DNA of 64,000 nucleotides from Phenylobacterium conjunctum. Its GTDB lineage: Bacteria > Pseudomonadota > Alphaproteobacteria > Caulobacterales > Caulobacteraceae. Every line of letters starts with the position of its first letter. The stretch's first letter is position 1. The notes under the pieces were generated by a model. That model saw nothing but the letters and a program-made list of their open reading frames with translations, made no database searches and was not told where the DNA came from. The stretch spans positions 1 to 64,000 of the forward strand of contig NZ_JBHTLQ010000015.1 of the NCBI RefSeq assembly GCF_042679085.1. Direction: 5' to 3'. Both the position numbers and the translations under genes were made by a program. Of the stretch, positions 19,573 through 26,603 are shown in pieces.

Positions 19573-19723
19573 GGACCCGGAGTCCGGACGCCAAGCGAGG
19601 CGTCGGGATCAGGGCGAATAGGCGGGAAGTCGCGCTAGGACCGGGAGACCCGGTGGGGCGGCGGCGGAGGCGGAGACTCGAGGCGGCCGGTCAGCAACCG
19701 GTCGGTCGGGTCTTTCCAAGACC
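19573..19723 (-). promoter_or_regulatory. Structured leader with five hairpins (possible attenuator)
   Basis: Between the leader ORF and the 79-residue gene, five short inverted repeats follow each other: 19709-19723 (6-bp stem inside the leader ORF), 19687-19701 (5 bp, spanning its stop codon), 19640-19654 (ACCGGG/CCCGGT), 19587-19604 (GACGCC/GGCGTC) and 19573-19585 (GGAC/GTCC), the last followed by a pyrimidine tract. The CCGGT and ACCGG arms of the second and third hairpins are mutually complementary, so alternative foldings compete. That is typical of ribosome-controlled attenuators. Confidence 0.5.
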
Positions 19724-19783
19724 TCGGGCGGCAGCCCGGTAATCCACGGCGACGAATGTGGGGGCGTTTGCGATAGCAATCAT
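19691..19783 (-). CDS. 30-aa leader ORF ahead of ABC exporter operon
   Basis: ATG 19783 lies nine bases after a perfect AAGGAGGG (19793-19800), the best ribosome-binding site in this part of the window. The frame encodes 30 residues, beginning MIAIANAPTFVAVDY and ending GKTRPTGC, with stop at 19691-19693. It is preceded by a good promoter (19821-19849). It could be a regulatory leader peptide that senses translation stalling or, less likely, a small secreted or modified peptide exported by the downstream ABC proteins. No known family is recognised. Confidence 0.6.
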   Translation of the reverse strand: MIAIANAPTFVAVDYRAAARGLGKTRPTGC

Positions 19784-19820
19784 CTTCGCGAGCCCTCCTT
19801 TCGTGTCGCGTGGAGGTTGA

Positions 19821-19849
19821 ACGCTAGGCGCGCCCTCCCTGAGCGTCAA
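19821..19849 (-). promoter_or_regulatory. Promoter of leader ORF/ABC exporter operon
   Basis: On the minus strand TTGACG (19844-19849) and TAGCGT (19821-19826) are 17 bases apart. The sequence TTGACGC-N14-CCTAGC also fits the Caulobacter housekeeping style (TTGACGS-N10-14-GCTA). Transcription would begin near 19815, leaving a short 5' region before the leader ORF's Shine-Dalgarno. Confidence 0.65.
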
Positions 19850-19930
19850 CCAAGCCTCCGCGCATATTTTTGACTGCGGCGCCAAAGACACGGTGGGCCT
19901 TGCCCATGTCCCCTGGTCTTTCATTTGGTC

Positions 19931-20056
19931 GTCATGGCCGGGGTTGTCCCGGCCACCCATGAACTCCGTGAACGCGGGGTGGGCGCAGGCGGCGCCTCAG
20001 CGATCAGACTTGAAGCTCAGGCGCGTATGGGTGGCCGGGACAAGCCCGGCCATGAC
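19931..20056. repeat. Long inverted-repeat element, copy 1
   Basis: Arms of 30 bases (19931-19960 and 20027-20056; GTCATGGCCGGG...CCACCCAT and its complement, one mismatch) flank 66 bases. Each arm also folds on itself (GGCCGGG...CCCGGCC). A second copy with the same arms lies at 26165-26291. The size and ends resemble a MITE- or BIME-like element. No target-site duplication is obvious. Confidence 0.8.
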
Positions 20057-20158
20057 GGCATGGGAGGAAGTCACCAGCGGCCCCGGAACCGGATCACCTC
20101 CACCAAGGGGCCAAGGGTTCCCCTAGCCTCGCCGCCGACGCCGCCCTAAACCACCGCC

Positions 20159-21100
20159 ATGACCGCGCCCTCGGACATCCTTCCCGACGCCGCCCCGACC
20201 AACTGGGTGGACCGCCATGCGCCGGCGCCCCTGCGCCCCTGGCTGAAGCTCGGCCGCTTCGACCGGCCGGCGGGGATCTGGCTGCTGATGCTGCCCGGCT
20301 GGCAGGGGATCGCCCTCGCCGGCGCCATGAAGGGCGAAGGGCCCAACCTCCTGCTGCTGGCCGAGGTGTTCGCCGGCGCCGCCCTGATGCGCGCCGCGGG
20401 CTGCGCCTATAACGACATCGTCGACCGCGACTTTGACGCTCAAGTGGCCCGCACCGCCGGCCGCCCCATCCCGTCCGGCCAGATCAGCGTCAAGCAGGCC
20501 TGGGCCTTCGTCGCCGCCTGCTGCCTGGTCTCCCTGGGCGTCCTGCTCACCATGCCGCTGATCGCCATCGCGCTCGGCGCTGGCTCGCTGGCCCTCGTCG
20601 CCGCCTATCCGTTCATGAAGCGGATCACCTGGTGGCCCCAGGCCTGGCTGGGCCTGACCTTCAACTGGGGCGCCTTGCTGGGCTTCGCGGCCGCGACCGG
20701 CGGCCTCGGCTGGCCGGCCGTCCTGCTCTACGCCGGCGGCGTCTTCTGGACCCTCGGCTACGACACCATCTACGCCGTCCAGGACCTGGAGGACGACGCC
20801 CTGGCCGGCGTGAAGTCCTCGGCCCTGCGGCTTGGATCCGCCGCGCCCCAGGCTGTGCTCGGCTTCTATGTCCTGGCCTTCGTCCTGGCCCTGGCCGCCG
20901 CCTGGGTTGGTGGGCTAGGCCCCCTGTTCCTGCCGCTCGCCGCCGCCTACGGCGTCCACCTCTCCCGCCAGGCCGCCCGCCTGGACGTCACCGATGGCGC
21001 GGGCGCGCTGAAGCTCTTCAAGTCGAACACCACCGCCGGCGCCGTCCTCTTCGCCGCCCTGGTTTGCGGCCTTTGGAAAGGGCCGGGGGTGGGGTTCTGA
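20159..21100 (+). CDS. ubiA: 4-hydroxybenzoate polyprenyltransferase
   Basis: UbiA is the inner-membrane enzyme that attaches the polyprenyl chain to 4-hydroxybenzoate in ubiquinone synthesis. The 313 residues carry the two aspartate motifs, NDIVDRDFD (85-93) and YAVQDLEDD (about 207-215), and eight to nine hydrophobic helices. ubiD, for the next decarboxylation, is 5.5 kb downstream at 26604. The start is ATG 20159; no strong Shine-Dalgarno is present. Confidence 0.95.
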   Translation: MTAPSDILPDAAPTNWVDRHAPAPLRPWLKLGRFDRPAGIWLLMLPGWQGIALAGAMKGEGPNLLLLAEVFAGAALMRAAGCAYNDIVDRDFDAQVARTAGRPIPSGQISVKQAWAFVAACCLVSLGVLLTMPLIAIALGAGSLALVAAYPFMKRITWWPQAWLGLTFNWGALLGFAAATGGLGWPAVLLYAGGVFWTLGYDTIYAVQDLEDDALAGVKSSALRLGSAAPQAVLGFYVLAFVLALAAAWVGGLGPLFLPLAAAYGVHLSRQAARLDVTDGAGALKLFKSNTTAGAVLFAALVCGLWKGPGVGF

Positions 21101-21107
21101 ACTCGGG

Positions 21108-21220
21108 TGTCATCCCGGAAAGCGCGCAGCGCTTGTCCGGGACCCAGACGCGCGGGGTTTTCCGGAGAGATCGGTGTCTATGGGTCCCGGTCTTTCGCTG
21201 ACGCGAAAACCGGGATGACA
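21108..21220. repeat. Inverted-repeat intergenic element (TGTCATCCCGG ends)
   Basis: A 113-bp element has terminal inverted repeats TGTCATCCCGG (21108-21118) and CCGGGATGACA (21210-21220), with inner hairpins on both sides (AAGCGCGCAGCGCTT; TTTCGCTGACGCGAAA) followed by GGGACCCAG/ATGGGTCCC. It fills the gap between ubiA and the desaturase gene and belongs to a widespread class of proteobacterial palindromic repeats. Confidence 0.7.
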
Positions 21221-21264
21221 GTTCGGGGCGCCATCCCGCCCAAAAATATGGCACGCTCCACGCC

Positions 21265-22197
21265 ATGGCCGTCGCAGCACGTGTTGATCCGAAAACCATC
21301 TTCACCCCCGAGGAGTGGGCGCCGCTCGCCCGCCGGTCCTCCTGGAAGGGGCTGTTTCTCCTGGCCCACGCCTGGGCGGTGATCTTCGCCGCCGGCGCCA
21401 TGGTGGTCATCTGGCCGCTCACCCTGCCGCTCGCCGTGATCATCATCGGCGGCCGCCAGCTGGGTCTGGCCATCCTGATGCACGACGCCGCCCACGGCGC
21501 CCTGCACGGCGACCTCAAGCTCAACGACCTGGCCGGCGAATGGCTGACCGGCGGCGGGCTGGCCCGCTACCGCACCTATCACCTGGGCCACCACAAGTTC
21601 GCCCAACAGGCCGAGGATCCGGACCTGGTCCTGTCCGCGCCCTTCCCGATCACGCCCCTGTCCCTGCGCCGCAAGATGATCCGCGACCTGACCGGCCAGA
21701 CCGCCTTCAAGCAGCGGTTCGGCGATCTGATCGCCCGGCTGAAGGCCCGCAAGCCCGGCCAGCCCCTGCTGCCCATCCTCGCCGAGGAAGTCCGCCGCAA
21801 GCGCCGCTGGTTGCTGGGCGGGGTGATCATCACCGCCATCGGCTCGCTGTTCGGCGCCTGGTGGGCCTGGCCGGTGCTCTGGGTCCTGCCCCAGTTCACC
21901 TGGTTCCCGCTCATCACCCGGCTGCGCAACATCGCCGAGCACGCCTGCGTGGCCAAGGACGAGCCCGACCCCTTACGCCACGCCCGCACCACCCACGCCG
22001 GCTGGCTCGCCCGCATGACACTCGCGCCCTACTTCGTGAACTATCACTGCGAGCACCACATGTTCATGCATGTGCCCTGCTACAACCTGCCCCGCGCCCA
22101 CCGCCTGCTGCAGAAAAAGGGCGTGATCGACGGCATGCTCTACGAGCCCGGCGGCTACGGCGCGGTCCTGAAACTGGCGACGAGCAAGGCAGCCTAG
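21265..22197 (+). CDS. Membrane fatty acid desaturase-family protein
   Basis: This is a 310-residue integral membrane di-iron enzyme. The three histidine boxes are HDAAH (73-77), HLGHH (106-110) and HCEHH (261-265), and two hydrophobic hairpins lie around residues 30-65 and 185-225. It introduces a double bond or hydroxyl into a fatty acyl or similar substrate; the exact substrate is not evident. It lies 30 bases upstream of the METTL20-like methyltransferase on the same strand. Confidence 0.9.
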   Translation: MAVAARVDPKTIFTPEEWAPLARRSSWKGLFLLAHAWAVIFAAGAMVVIWPLTLPLAVIIIGGRQLGLAILMHDAAHGALHGDLKLNDLAGEWLTGGGLARYRTYHLGHHKFAQQAEDPDLVLSAPFPITPLSLRRKMIRDLTGQTAFKQRFGDLIARLKARKPGQPLLPILAEEVRRKRRWLLGGVIITAIGSLFGAWWAWPVLWVLPQFTWFPLITRLRNIAEHACVAKDEPDPLRHARTTHAGWLARMTLAPYFVNYHCEHHMFMHVPCYNLPRAHRLLQKKGVIDGMLYEPGGYGAVLKLATSKAA

Positions 22198-22227
22198 CCC
22201 AAGCCCTGCGGCCTGCTACAAGGCCCC

Positions 22228-22890
22228 ATGATCCTCCCCACACCCGAGGGCCGGCGCGCCTTCATCCTTGAGAACACGCGGGTCCAGAGCCCGCCGCACA
22301 CGCCCGAGCTGGTCCTGCGGCTGGCCGATGAGGTCACCCCGATCTGGCGGCTGACCGAGGAAGCCCTGCAGGAGATCGGCCTGCCGCCGCCCTTCTGGGC
22401 CTTCGCCTGGGCCGGTGGCCAGGCGCTCGCCCGCTACGTCCTCGACCATCCCGACCTCGTCGCCGGCAAGCGGGTGATCGACTTCGCCTCCGGCTCCGGC
22501 ATTGTCGGGATTGCGGCCATGAAGGCGGGCGCCGCCAGCGTGCTCGCCGCCGACATCGACGTCTTCTGCGGCGCGGCCCTGGCCCTCAACGCTGAGGCCA
22601 ACGGGGTCGAGATCGCCTTCACCGATCAGGACCTGCTGGACGCCCCGCCGCCGCCCGCCGACGTCATCCTGGCCGGCGACATCTGCTACGAGAAGCCGCT
22701 GGCGGAAAAGGTCATGGCCTGGCTCGCCGCCGGTCGCGCGGCCGGCGCCACGGTGCTGATCGGCGATCCGGGTCGCAGCTACTTTCCCCGCGAGGGCCTG
22801 ACGAAGCTCGCCGAATACCAGGTCCCCACCACCCGCGAACTGGAAGACCAGGAGGTCAAGAAGACCGCGGTCTGGACTCTGCCGGCCTGA
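22228..22890 (+). CDS. METTL20/ETFB-KMT-like protein methyltransferase
   Basis: This is a 220-residue class I methyltransferase with the family hallmark PPFWAFAWAGGQALARY (54-70), motif I VIDFASGSGIVG (83-94), and DIDVFCGAALALNAEANG. Homologues (human ETFBKMT, Agrobacterium METTL20) methylate lysines of electron-transfer flavoprotein beta and affect electron flow from acyl-CoA dehydrogenases. No etfB gene is nearby. The assignment rests on the PFWAFxW and DFASGSG signatures, and some ribosomal-protein methyltransferases look similar. Confidence 0.75.
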   Translation: MILPTPEGRRAFILENTRVQSPPHTPELVLRLADEVTPIWRLTEEALQEIGLPPPFWAFAWAGGQALARYVLDHPDLVAGKRVIDFASGSGIVGIAAMKAGAASVLAADIDVFCGAALALNAEANGVEIAFTDQDLLDAPPPPADVILAGDICYEKPLAEKVMAWLAAGRAAGATVLIGDPGRSYFPREGLTKLAEYQVPTTRELEDQEVKKTAVWTLPA

Positions 22891-22931
22891 CCGGCTAGCC
22901 TGGAACAAATTAAGAACATCTGGAGCGCGCG

Positions 22932-23291
22932 ATGATCGGCGACAGCAAGATCAGCTATGTGGAACTGCCCGGGACCGACCTGGCCGCCACCAAGGATTTC
23001 TACGCCAGCGCCTTCGGCTGGCGGTTCACCGACTATGGCCCGACCTATACGGCCTTCGGCGACGCCGAGGCGGGGATCGACGGCGGCTTCGACGCTGACG
23101 CCGACGGGGTGAAGGTCCCGCTCGTCGTTCTGTTCGCCCACGACCTGGAGGCGATGTTCGCCAAGGTGACCGGGGCCGGCGGCGTCATCACCCGCCCCAT
23201 CTTCGCCTTCCCGGGCGGGCGCCGCTTCCACTTCCGCGACCCCAGCGGCAACGAACTGGCGGTGTTTACGGAAGACTCCTCCGGGAATTGA
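22932..23291 (+). CDS. VOC (glyoxalase/bleomycin-resistance) fold protein
   Basis: This 119-residue single VOC module has the typical start YVELPGTDLAATKDFYASAFGW and end FHFRDPSGNELAVF, with a potential metal ligand Glu near the C-terminus. Such proteins range from glyoxalases to dioxygenases and resistance proteins, and nothing specific can be said about the substrate. GGAGCGCG just before ATG 22932 serves as ribosome-binding site. Confidence 0.85.
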   Translation: MIGDSKISYVELPGTDLAATKDFYASAFGWRFTDYGPTYTAFGDAEAGIDGGFDADADGVKVPLVVLFAHDLEAMFAKVTGAGGVITRPIFAFPGGRRFHFRDPSGNELAVFTEDSSGN

Positions 23292-23345
23292 TCTTTCGAC
23301 ATTTAGCACCTTAAAGATGCTTTCGACGAAAGCGGGGTGGGCGAC

Positions 23346-24623
23346 ATGGTGAGATTGCGCGCGGCGGCCTTGGTCGCGGGACTCATGATGTTCGGGGCCG
23401 GTCCCAGCCTCGCCGCCACCGCGCTGCCGCCGATCGCCGCCGCGCCGGACCTCGCGCCCGACGCGGTGGTTCAACCCTTCGCCCTCACGCGCGTCACGGC
23501 CCGGATCCCGCGCGGCGCGCAATGGGGCGTGTTGAGGGGAGGCCTGCTTTGCGGTCCCGAAGAGAAGCTGATTTGGCAAGGCGGGGCGATGAAGGTCGAT
23601 ATGGCCGCCTTCGACACCGTGTTTCGCGAGGAAATGCAGAAGGTCGGCTTCAAGGTCGCCGGCGATCCGCAGGATCTGTTCTCTGACGGCCCGGCCAACA
23701 CCGACTATGCGGTCGCCGGCGCAATCTCGCGGATCGACGCCCAGCCCTGTTTTCCGAACTCTGGCTTTGGCGATCTCGTCTCGATCAGCGGCTCGATCAT
23801 CATGGATGTGGAATGGACGGTCTATTCCCGCCTCAGGCGCGAGGTCGTCGCCAAGATCACCACGTCCGGCGGGTACCAGCAGCGCCGGTCCGCGCCGGGC
23901 GCCTTTGACCTGATGCTGAACAGCGCCTTCGCGGCCAATGTGCAGAACCTCACCGCGGCGGAGGCCTTTCGGAGCGTGGTGCTCTCATCGCCCCAACAGG
24001 CGACGGCGCCCGGCGCCGCGGCGACGCCCGATGCGGAAATCCTGCTGAAAGGCTCCCTGTCGGCCAAGGGCCGCCCCCTGTCGGAGTCCGTCGGCTCCGT
24101 CGTGACGATCCTGACCGGGTCGGCGATGGGCAGCGGCTACCTCGTCTCCACCGAGGGCCACATCCTCACCAACCGGCATGTGGTCGGCGATGCGCGGCAG
24201 GTGAAGGTCCGCTGGTCAGACGGGTTCGAGGCCATGGGTGACGTGCTCCGCTCCCATGCCCAGCGGGACGTCGCCATCATCCTGAGCCGACCGCATGGCC
24301 GCGAGCCGCTGCCCCTTAGGACCAAGCCCGCTCAGCTGGGCGAGGTCGTGTTCGCTATCGGCACGCCGCTCGACCCCAAGCTCCAGAACACCATCACCAA
24401 GGGCATCGTCTCGGCCAAGCGCACGGAAGACGGCTTCGCCTTCATCCAGAGCGACGCGGCGACCAACCACGGCAACAGCGGCGGCCCCCTGCTCGACGAA
24501 AAGGGCCAGGTCATTGGCATGGCGGTCGCGGGGATGATGGTGAACGACGCCCAGGTGGGTCTGAACCTCTTCATCCCCATCAGCGACGCCCTGGATTTCC
24601 TCAATCTCAAGCCCGCGCCCTGA
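23346..24623 (+). CDS. Exported S1C (DegP-like) serine protease with novel N-terminal domain
   Basis: This is a 425-residue protein with a signal peptide (about 1-24), a 200-residue N-terminal domain I do not recognise (FALTRVTARIPRGAQW to FRSVVLSS), and a C-terminal trypsin-like domain. The catalytic triad is H278 (ILTNRHVVGDA), D308 (AQRDVAII) and S378 (NHGNSGGPLL). No PDZ domain follows, unlike DegP/DegQ. ATG 23346 is preferred to an in-frame GTG at 23337 because of the GGGGTGGG ahead of it. The protein is probably periplasmic. The N-terminal part has two conserved-looking Cys (LLCGPEEK, QPCFPNSG) that may form a disulfide. Confidence 0.85.
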   Translation: MVRLRAAALVAGLMMFGAGPSLAATALPPIAAAPDLAPDAVVQPFALTRVTARIPRGAQWGVLRGGLLCGPEEKLIWQGGAMKVDMAAFDTVFREEMQKVGFKVAGDPQDLFSDGPANTDYAVAGAISRIDAQPCFPNSGFGDLVSISGSIIMDVEWTVYSRLRREVVAKITTSGGYQQRRSAPGAFDLMLNSAFAANVQNLTAAEAFRSVVLSSPQQATAPGAAATPDAEILLKGSLSAKGRPLSESVGSVVTILTGSAMGSGYLVSTEGHILTNRHVVGDARQVKVRWSDGFEAMGDVLRSHAQRDVAIILSRPHGREPLPLRTKPAQLGEVVFAIGTPLDPKLQNTITKGIVSAKRTEDGFAFIQSDAATNHGNSGGPLLDEKGQVIGMAVAGMMVNDAQVGLNLFIPISDALDFLNLKPAP

Positions 24624-24711
24624 GCCCGCACCCTGAGCCCTCCGCTGCCTGACACCAAAGTGTCACCGCCCTGTCGTAAAGCCCTGACCATAACCTCGGC
24701 GGGGGCATCCG

Positions 24712-25218
24712 ATGAAAAGCTGCGGCGACTGCGGCATGTGCTGCAAGCTCCTGGCGATCCAGGCGCTCGACAAGGCCCCGAACGTCTGGTGCGACCACTT
24801 CAAGCGCGGCTGTTCGATCTACGCCGACCGGCCGCCCGCCTGTCAGAACTTCGTCTGCCTGTGGCTGGACTCCGACAAGCTCGACGACGCCTGGCGGCCC
24901 GACAAGGCCCGCTTCATCATGTACACGGAAAAGGACGGCCAGCGGCTCAATGTCATCGTCGATCCGGCCCAGCCCATGGCCTGGAAGCGCGAGCCCTACT
25001 ATCGGCGCATCAAGGCCATGTCCCAGCGGGTGGAGGACGGCTACGAGCTGGTGGTCTGCATCGGCGATCAGCGGATCGTGGTCTTCCCGCACGAGGACGT
25101 GGACCTGGGCCGGGTGAACCCCGACCACAAGATCGTCTCCGGCTTCGCCCTGCGCGACGGCCAGAAGGTCCCCTACGCCATGGTGCTCAGCGACCTGGAC
25201 GGCGCGGCCTCCGTCTAG
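24712..25218 (+). CDS. YkgJ-like cysteine-cluster protein
   Basis: This is a 168-residue protein with the metal-binding cluster CGDCGMCCK (4-12) followed by CDHF..GCSIYADRPPACQNF, the CxxCxxCC...C...C...C pattern of the UPF0153/YkgJ family, thought to hold zinc or an Fe-S cluster. The C-terminal half is longer than the minimal family domain. Its function is not established. It reads rightward with a short untranslated gap behind the protease gene. Confidence 0.85.
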   Translation: MKSCGDCGMCCKLLAIQALDKAPNVWCDHFKRGCSIYADRPPACQNFVCLWLDSDKLDDAWRPDKARFIMYTEKDGQRLNVIVDPAQPMAWKREPYYRRIKAMSQRVEDGYELVVCIGDQRIVVFPHEDVDLGRVNPDHKIVSGFALRDGQKVPYAMVLSDLDGAASV

Positions 25219-25249
25219 ACCTCGGCGCCGGCGGGCCTAGACTGGCCCC

Positions 25250-25819
25250 ATGAGCGCGCCCACCTTCTTTGAAACCGGCGAGGCCTTCCGGGACTGGCTG
25301 GCCGCGCACCACGCCAGCGCGCCCGAGCTGTCGGTCGGCTTCTGGAAGGTGGGCTCGGGCCGGCCATCAATGACCTGGCCGCAGTCGGTGGACCAGGCCC
25401 TGTGCTTCGGCTGGATCGACGGGGTGCGCCACCGGATCGACGACGAGGCCTATCGCATCCGCTTCACCCCCCGAAAGCCCGGCGGGATCTGGAGCCAGGT
25501 CAATCTGAAGCGCTTCGCTGAGCTGGAGGCCGCCGGCCTGGTCGCCCCCGCCGGCCGCGCGGCCCACGCCGCCGGCCAGGCCCGGACCCTGGAATACTCC
25601 TACGAAAAGCCCACGGCGGACTTCTCAGACGAGGAGCTCGCCCGCTTCCAGGCCGACGCCGCCGCCTGGAACGGGTTCCAGGCCTTTCCGCCCTGGTACC
25701 GGAAGGTCGCGATCCATCGGGTCGTCTCGGCCAAGGGCGCCGCGACACGGGCCAGGCGCCTCGACATCCTCATCGCCGCCAGCGCCGAAGGGCGCCAACT
25801 GGGATCAGCCACCAAATGA
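25250..25819 (+). CDS. YdeI/OmpD-associated family protein
   Basis: This is a 189-residue member of the YdeI/OmdA family, recognised by FRDWLAAHHASAPELSVGFW, QALCFGWIDGVRHRID and the RFTPRKPGGIWSQVN block. In Salmonella YdeI contributes to resistance against polymyxin and other cationic peptides; the biochemical role is unclear. Its stop overlaps the next start by 4 bases, so it is translationally coupled to the MmcQ/YjbR gene. Confidence 0.85.
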   Translation: MSAPTFFETGEAFRDWLAAHHASAPELSVGFWKVGSGRPSMTWPQSVDQALCFGWIDGVRHRIDDEAYRIRFTPRKPGGIWSQVNLKRFAELEAAGLVAPAGRAAHAAGQARTLEYSYEKPTADFSDEELARFQADAAAWNGFQAFPPWYRKVAIHRVVSAKGAATRARRLDILIAASAEGRQLGSATK

Positions 25820-26163
25820 CCCCCGACGAAATGCGCCAGATCGCCCTGTCCTTCCCCGGCGCGGAGGAAGGCGTCTCCTATGGCCACCCGGCCTTCAAGG
25901 TGAACGGCAAGTTCTTCACCCGCCTGCGGAAGGAGGACGCCAGCGTCGTCCTGACCGGCATCCACATCGATGAACGCGAGATGCTGATGGAGGCCGAGCC
26001 CGGCACATTCCACATCACCGCCCACTATCGCGACTACCCGGCGGTGCTGGCCCGCATCGAGACCCTGCACCCCGGCTCCTTCCGCAACTTCCTCGAACGC
26101 CGCTGGCGCGAGATCGCCCCGAAGAAGTGGGTCAAGGAGTACGACGCCCAAAGCCAAACCTGA
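25816..26163 (+). CDS. MmcQ/YjbR family protein
   Basis: This is a 115-residue protein of the YjbR fold, recognised by MTPDEMRQIALSFPGAEEG, SYGHPAFKVNGKFF and WREIAPKKWVKEY. The family has a double-wing fold resembling DNA-binding domains, but no defined function. It is the second gene of a two-gene operon with the YdeI-like protein. An inverted-repeat element starts two bases after its stop. Confidence 0.85.
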   Translation: MTPDEMRQIALSFPGAEEGVSYGHPAFKVNGKFFTRLRKEDASVVLTGIHIDEREMLMEAEPGTFHITAHYRDYPAVLARIETLHPGSFRNFLERRWREIAPKKWVKEYDAQSQT

Positions 26164-26164
26164 C

Positions 26165-26291
26165 GTCATGGCCGGGCTTGTCCCGGCCACCCATACGCGC
26201 GGGAAACTCAGGTCGCGGCGCGGCGGCGAGCCCTGGCGCTCTAACGACAGATACGGAGATCATGGGTGGCCGGGACAAGCCCGGCCATGAC
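26165..26291. repeat. Long inverted-repeat element, copy 2
   Basis: Its 30-base arms (26165-26194, 26262-26291) are essentially the same as those of the copy at 19931-20056. The 67-base interior is in the opposite orientation and diverged, keeping only short matches near the ends (CTCCGT, CGCGT). It sits between two convergent genes and can form strong hairpins that may end both transcripts. Confidence 0.8.
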
Positions 26292-26299
26292 GTTCGAGT

Positions 26300-26524
26300 T
26301 TAGAACTCGTCCTCGATGGACGCCCGGAACAGTTCGAACAGCTCCGCGGCCCGCTCCGGCGTCGGCTCGTCCTCGGCCTCAGCGGGCGCGGGCGGCGGCG
26401 AGAGCGCCGTGATCCGCCCGGCCACCGCCCCGTTCTGCACCAGGAGCAGCTCCTCGCCCTCCTCCAGCCCCACCAACAGGGCGGCAAGCTTCGGGGGCAG
26501 GTCATCAAGGTCGAGGCGCTTCAT
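26300..26524 (-). CDS. Small acidic protein with antitoxin-like start
   Basis: This is a 74-residue acidic protein. The central GEELLLVQNGAVAGRITAL resembles the beta-strand part of Phd/VapB-type antitoxins (the 'VLLTRNGKPVARL' pattern), followed by a Pro/Ala linker and an acidic helix RAAELFELFRASIEDEF. No toxin gene is adjacent, so if it is an antitoxin-fold protein it is an orphan, perhaps a simple DNA-binding regulator. The start at ATG 26524 is plausible. Function unknown. Confidence 0.65.
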   Translation of the reverse strand: MKRLDLDDLPPKLAALLVGLEEGEELLLVQNGAVAGRITALSPPPAPAEAEDEPTPERAAELFELFRASIEDEF

Positions 26525-26603
26525 GCGCGCGAGCTTAAGCCCCAGCCCGCGTGACAGCCAGCCCCGCGCGCCCTAACTACGCCCTCAAGTCAGGAGCAGA
26601 CAC

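Larger units (their letters stand above)
19784..20158. other. Intergenic region ABC leader/ubiA
   Basis: These 375 bases hold the Shine-Dalgarno and promoter for the leftward leader ORF (to about 19850), an AT-richer stretch (19861-19890), and the 126-bp inverted-repeat element at 19931-20056. The last 100 bases precede ubiA and show no clear promoter motif. No further gene is supported; overlapping frames here are chance reads through the repeat. Confidence 0.6.
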
